Shown here: piece after piece, positions 9,072-12,202 of the stretch
Numbering within the stretch: the stretch's first letter is position 1
Layout: each line of letters starts with the position of its first letter
Assembly: GCA_900073065.1 (NCBI GenBank)
Contig: FJOG01000003.1
Coordinates: 1,647,012-1,659,213 of the forward strand
Source: Phialocephala subalpina
Lineage: Eukaryota > Ascomycota > Leotiomycetes > Helotiales > Mollisiaceae
DNA length: 12,202 nucleotides
Direction: 5' to 3'
The notes under the pieces: generated by a model
Told to the model about the DNA's origin: nothing
What the model saw: the letters and a program-made list of their open reading frames with translations, nothing else
Database searches by the model: none
Position numbers and translations under genes: made by a program

Positions 9072-9500
9072 TTGGTATCAATGAATACATTCTCTCTATT
9101 TTATTTAGTCTATCTACCCTTTTCTAGAAAAGGCACTCAATTGCCTATATAATTAGGAAATTAAATACTAAGATAATAGTTACTAAAGTAATAGAAATTA
9201 AAGCTTTATCCTTTTATCCACCTTTTTATCTCATCGTTAAACGATCACTTGATTATATCGACACTAGTAACTCTTCTTTAGAAAGAAATACTCTTTCCAA
9301 TTAATAAACGATAATTAAAGAAAGTATTATCGTAGCTATAAAAAAGCTACTACGTAAATAAATACTATAAGGAAAACTAATCGGAATTAATCGCGATTAT
9401 ACGTATTAATACTTGACCGTTTAAACTAAAACTAAAAGAAATCCTTTAATCGCGGAATTAACGAACTCCGAACTAATTAGAGCTCGCGCGTCGAGGAACA
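9068..9500 (-). repeat. Possible 3' LTR of Copia II
   Basis: Downstream of the Copia II stop, the minus strand carries TGTTCCTCGACGCGCGAGCT starting at 9500, a plausible LTR beginning (TGTT). A possible end, ...TGATACCAAAC, lies near 9068. The block is less mutated than the coding region. No clear polypurine tract precedes it and the other LTR is outside the window, so the boundaries are guesses. Confidence 0.3.
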
Positions 9501-9619
9501 CTAAAAACATCGAAAAACACCAAAAATACGTTTACTATCGCGCTTTGCCTTTTTCAACGATTACGCTTCTCCTCTTTTTTATCTCTATTAATTAGCTTTT
9601 ACATTTCGGGACGCTATAC

Positions 9620-10335
9620 TTACCCTTGTATTTTGACGCTAAAGTAATTAGTACTAATAAGCGACTCAAGTAATTTATTGGCGGTAAATTTAGTTATAAT
9701 ATCAATCGGGTTACTATTACTAGTAATTTATCGAATCTCTAAGAGTTCTTTGCGTTCGTATAATTGTCTAATAGCTATAATATCGATTATTAGGCGCTTT
9801 TCCTTAGTAGTACTAAATTTGACTATATACTCGTAAAGCGAGAACGAATCGATATAAATAACTATAAAGATAAAGCTTACTTTTAATTGCTTTATAATGA
9901 GATTAAAAGTAATAGAAATTAATATCGCCATATTAATCCTTATTATTATCGCATATAATTTTAAAGTTAGAATTGCGTGCGTTACCTTCTTATATTTAAT
10001 CGAGTTTTAATGCAAAACGTTCCCCATTAAATCGAATTTCTTATCGCTATACTCTTTTTCTTTAATATAGCGACGTATTCGATTTAAGAGTTATAATTTG
10101 CGTTTATAGTAAACGAATTATCTATAAAGACGAATAACTTTATAAATGATAAATCTACGTATATAAATCGGAGCTTTCGATCGAAGTTATTTATTTATTA
10201 TTATAAACGCTTATTAAAAGTCAAAACTTGCTCTCGTTCAAAGTCTTAATATTAAACTATTACCGATATATCGAACGCAGCCTCCGATTAATAGATTATG
10301 CCTATATATACTCCTCGGGCACGTTACTCGAAGTA
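9620..10335 (-). pseudogene. Copia II RNase H domain (degenerate)
   Basis: This is the C-terminal RNase H of the second copia polyprotein. The minus strand reads F-V-F-I-D-N-S-F (about 10110-10135), keeping the first catalytic Asp, then a second box, I-Y-I-D-S-F-S-L-Y-E-Y. The longest uninterrupted stretch in the element, 67 codons at 9728-9931, lies here and contains T-T-K-E-K-R-L-I-I-D-I and R-Q-L-Y-E-R-K-E-L-L-E-I-R, a hallmark of this copia lineage. It is broken by a TAA where the family has Trp. The frame then continues N-S-N-P-I-D-I-I-T-K for NxNPADAMTK and ends I-Q-G-stop at 9620-9622. The ATG at 9931 is an internal Met, not a start. Confidence 0.9.
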
Positions 10336-11070
10336 AATTTACTTAAGTTCGTCCGATTTAAAATCGATAAAAATTAAACGTTTTCTTTATTTTTTCTAAA
10401 GTAAAGTAATATTAGAACTATTCTCGTTTATTACTAATTTGCACTTATTAAATATTAATAGAATATATCGCGCTAAAGATTCTATAGGCTTAATTATTAG
10501 TTTGGTTTTCTTTAGTTTAATACGCTTTAATTCTATGAACGCATTATTTCTTAAAATAAGTATATCGTCCGTTTATATAATTACTATTTCAAATAGACCG
10601 CCTTTATTCCGAGTAATTAGTAAATACGAGTTGAACGTTAACGTTTTTATCGAAAGTTTATCTTTATAATAATTATTATAAGTATCGTATTAATATATAC
10701 TTATTTTTAGAACTTTATAAAGAAGTTTAATAACCTTAAAAATAATGTTTAATAATAATTCGTAAGTTATTTCCTTCGGGAGTCTTATAAATATAATACG
10801 TATTAATAAAGTCGTTAATTGCACGTAGGCTTAAGTAATATCTCTTAAATAAAAGTTAATTCCTTTGCTTTTAAGTAACGGGGCTAAAGTAATAATAATT
10901 CGTTAATTAACTCGTTAAATAATCGGTGATTACGTAAATACTATTTTCTTATTTTCGTCGTTAAATACTTGAATTATTAAGCGAGATTTCTCGTAGAGTA
11001 TTATAGTCTTTATACTTTTAATTTTATTAATTAATCTCGAATCGAAAATTCGTTAATTATTGATTTTTTT
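10336..11070 (-). pseudogene. Copia II reverse transcriptase domain (degenerate)
   Basis: This is the reverse transcriptase of the second element. On the minus strand the first part (about 10800-10980) reads I-I-Q-V-F-N-D, then T-L-A-P-L-L-K-S-K-G and L-R-D-I-T-stop-A-Y-V-Q, matching LRDITQAYVQS of this lineage. Next come I-R-L-P-K-E, I-F-K-V-I-K-L-L-Y for KVxKPLYG, and L-L-I-T-R-N. The active-site box is stop-T-D-D-I at 10561-10575. Both catalytic Asp codons (GAC at 10567-10569, GAT at 10564-10566) are intact, and the preceding Gln of the lineage's QTDDT is now TAA. A plus-strand open frame at 10439-10669 lies antisense to this domain and is not a gene. Confidence 0.9.
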
Positions 11071-11514
11071 AGAATTATTAGAGATTAATTTAAATACTGT
11101 TTTTATTAATAGTTTATTAATTTCTTTTCTCCGGGAAATTGCAAATAGCTCGCCGAGAATAGTAATAATACTTTTAGCGCGTAATTCGATTGATATTTAC
11201 TTATTTCGAGTTTTTTTTCGATTAAAAAGTTTTTAATCGTTTTTAAGCTTATATTACTATTCGTAAAAAGCGTTATAAAAATATAATCGTTCGAATTAAA
11301 GATAAAAAATAAGATTTCTATTATTATTCGAGAGTTTTTTATAATAGATTAAATTTTTTTGACCGGGCGGAATAAATCGAAAATATTCTCCGCGTTTATA
11401 ATTAGTTGCTCGTCCGTTAGTCTTAAGTTTTATCGTAGCGTTTCTAATTCTCGAGTAATATTTTTTAGTACGTTTTCTATTGGTAAAAAATCTTTCGATT
11501 AATCGCTATTATCC
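11071..11514 (-). pseudogene. Copia II linker between integrase and reverse transcriptase
   Basis: This is poorly conserved polyprotein sequence between the integrase C-terminal domain and the reverse transcriptase. No family motif was recognised. It is assigned by position in the same strand and element. It is AT-rich, with moderate CG retention like the flanking domains. Confidence 0.55.
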
Positions 11515-12202
11515 GTTTAATCGAAGTCTTTATAAAATAGTTTTATAGTCGTACTTCGAAAGCTTTTAAATCTATTAAATAATTGAATTTAATAAGTTTC
11601 TCCGTTTATCGCTAATAATATAAACGGTTTTCGCTATTTTCTCTTTTCTTTTTATATGAATACATTTAAATTAATAAATAGATTTGCTAAGTAATTAATC
11701 CGAGGATTATTTTTTATTCGTAGAGCGTTTATAATTTAGCGGGCTACGTAATACTCGCGGATTACTATTATAATATTTCTTATAGCCTTTGTTCGAGCTA
11801 TAATTAATGCGGTTAAAGTATTCTATTGTAATATGCAAAGAAACGCTCTAAAAACGAGAAATGTAAATATAATATCGTCGAAATCGACGGTATTATTTAC
11901 GGCTTTAATTACTATTTATAACTTTTTTTCTTTCGAAAAATTAAATAATTCTTTTAATAGAATATTATACGCACGTTTAAATGGCACGTAATAGCGTTTT
12001 ACGAATCCGATAAAATTATATATTTCGATTAGTATTTATTTCGTTTTAATGTTTATAATTTTAGCGTTATCTCGGAATTCCTTAGAATTAAAGTTTATTT
12101 TTAAATTATAAATTATAAATATTAGTAATCCGAGGTAAATATTAATTTAATATACTCGAAAAGCGTTTTAAGCCTTTTTAATTAATATATCCTTAAGAAA
12201 TT
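11515..12202 (-). pseudogene. Copia II integrase core and C-terminal domain (degenerate, partial)
   Basis: This is the integrase of the second copia element, its N-terminal part cut off by the window edge. The minus strand reads G-L-L-I-F-I-I-Y-N-L-K-I-N-F-N-S-K-E-F, where the family has VTDAGxNFxSxEF. The catalytic Asp codon (12105-12107) is now AAT. It continues N-F-I-G-F-V-K-R-Y-Y for NSxGxVERYH, the Glu codon (11997-11999) now AAA. The spacing is D-x35-E. Next come P-F-K-R-A-Y-N-I-L, I-K-A-V-N-N-T-V and F-T-F-L-V-F-R-A-F, characteristic of this lineage. The C-terminal domain (about 11525-11620) reads P-F-I-L-L-A-I-N-G-E-T-Y-stop-I and F-R-S-T-T-I-K for FRSTxVKPY. A single frame covers almost all of it with only about half a dozen stops. 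Confidence 0.92.

Larger units (their letters stand above)
9620..12202 (-). mobile_element. Ty1/copia retrotransposon relic, Copia II, 3' portion
   Basis: This is the second copia-type element, minus strand, running off the right edge. From right to left it shows integrase core, integrase C-terminal domain, linker, reverse transcriptase, RNase H and a polyprotein stop at 9620-9622. Its motifs differ from those of Copia I throughout, most clearly in the reverse transcriptase active site (Q-T-D-D rather than YVDD) and the integrase segment after the catalytic Glu, so it is a separate lineage. Frames stay open for long stretches, interrupted mainly by TAA/TAG at former Gln or Trp positions, so it is less decayed than Copia I. 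Gag, protease and the 5' LTR lie outside the window. Confidence 0.88.

Noticed and set aside
9072..9080. TTGGTATCA as a tRNA-Met primer binding site of a plus-strand element
   Set aside because: No plus-strand retroelement body follows it, the adjoining element is on the minus strand, and only nine bases match.
9728..9931. 67-codon minus-strand ORF as an independent small gene
   Set aside because: Its product is the middle of a copia RNase H. The frame continues after a Trp-to-stop change to the polyprotein end at 9620, so the ATG is internal.
10439..10669. Open frame of 76 codons on the plus strand
   Set aside because: It lies antisense to the Copia II reverse transcriptase, including the Q-T-D-D box, has no domain of its own, and is Ile/Ser-rich as expected of a shadow frame.
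1..12202. Mitochondrial or AT-rich bacterial/parasite genome
   Set aside because: The depletion of CA/TG with sparing of CG, and the Gln/Trp-to-stop pattern in copia genes, fit RIP in a fungal nuclear genome better.
1..12202. CRISPR array, tRNA or rRNA genes
   Set aside because: No regularly spaced repeats, cloverleaf-compatible A/B boxes or conserved rRNA segments were seen on either strand.

Overview
The window reads as a transposon graveyard from a filamentous ascomycete (Pezizomycotina-type) genome that has undergone repeat-induced point mutation (RIP). The base composition is extremely AT-rich. TA steps are everywhere, CA and TG steps are scarce, and CG steps are comparatively spared, as expected when C in CpA is converted to T. 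Stops in the coding relics fall mostly where conserved Gln or Trp codons would stand (CAA/CAG or TGG turned into TAA/TAG). I see no intact cellular gene, tRNA, rRNA or CRISPR array.

Two Ty1/copia-type LTR retrotransposons, both on the minus strand and from clearly different lineages, account for most of the sequence. Copia I (about 2603-8060) can be followed in the order gag (UBN2-like domain and CCHC knuckle), protease, integrase, reverse transcriptase with a decayed YVDD box (now YIDN), and RNase H. It ends with a stop near 3077, a polypurine tract at 2724-2732 and a short LTR-like block at 2603-2723. Copia II (9620 to the right edge, continuing beyond it) shows the integrase core and its C-terminal domain, a reverse transcriptase with a Q-T-D-D type active site (Gln codon now a stop) and RNase H, with the polyprotein stop at 9620-9622. 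In both integrases the catalytic Asp and Glu codons have become Asn and Lys while the 35-residue spacing is kept.

Left of the Copia I LTR-like block, 1748-2602 is a second, more mutated copy of the gag-protease segment of the same family (direct repeat of about 6645-7525), in the same orientation and truncated on both sides. The layout is therefore pol-LTR-gag', suggesting tandem or recombined copies. A weak LTR-like remnant in inverted orientation lies at about 1640-1716. Region 1-1640 is heavily mutated and unassigned. Region 8061-9500 holds an unidentified plus-strand coding relic (8394-8690), a less mutated stretch with small palindromes, and a possible 3' LTR of Copia II.

Nothing here supports a functional or previously undescribed system. 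The observations of most interest concern how RIP acted: a lightly mutated LTR island with two hairpins, strand-biased mutation, a phase shift shared by both gag copies, and the matching integrase lesions.
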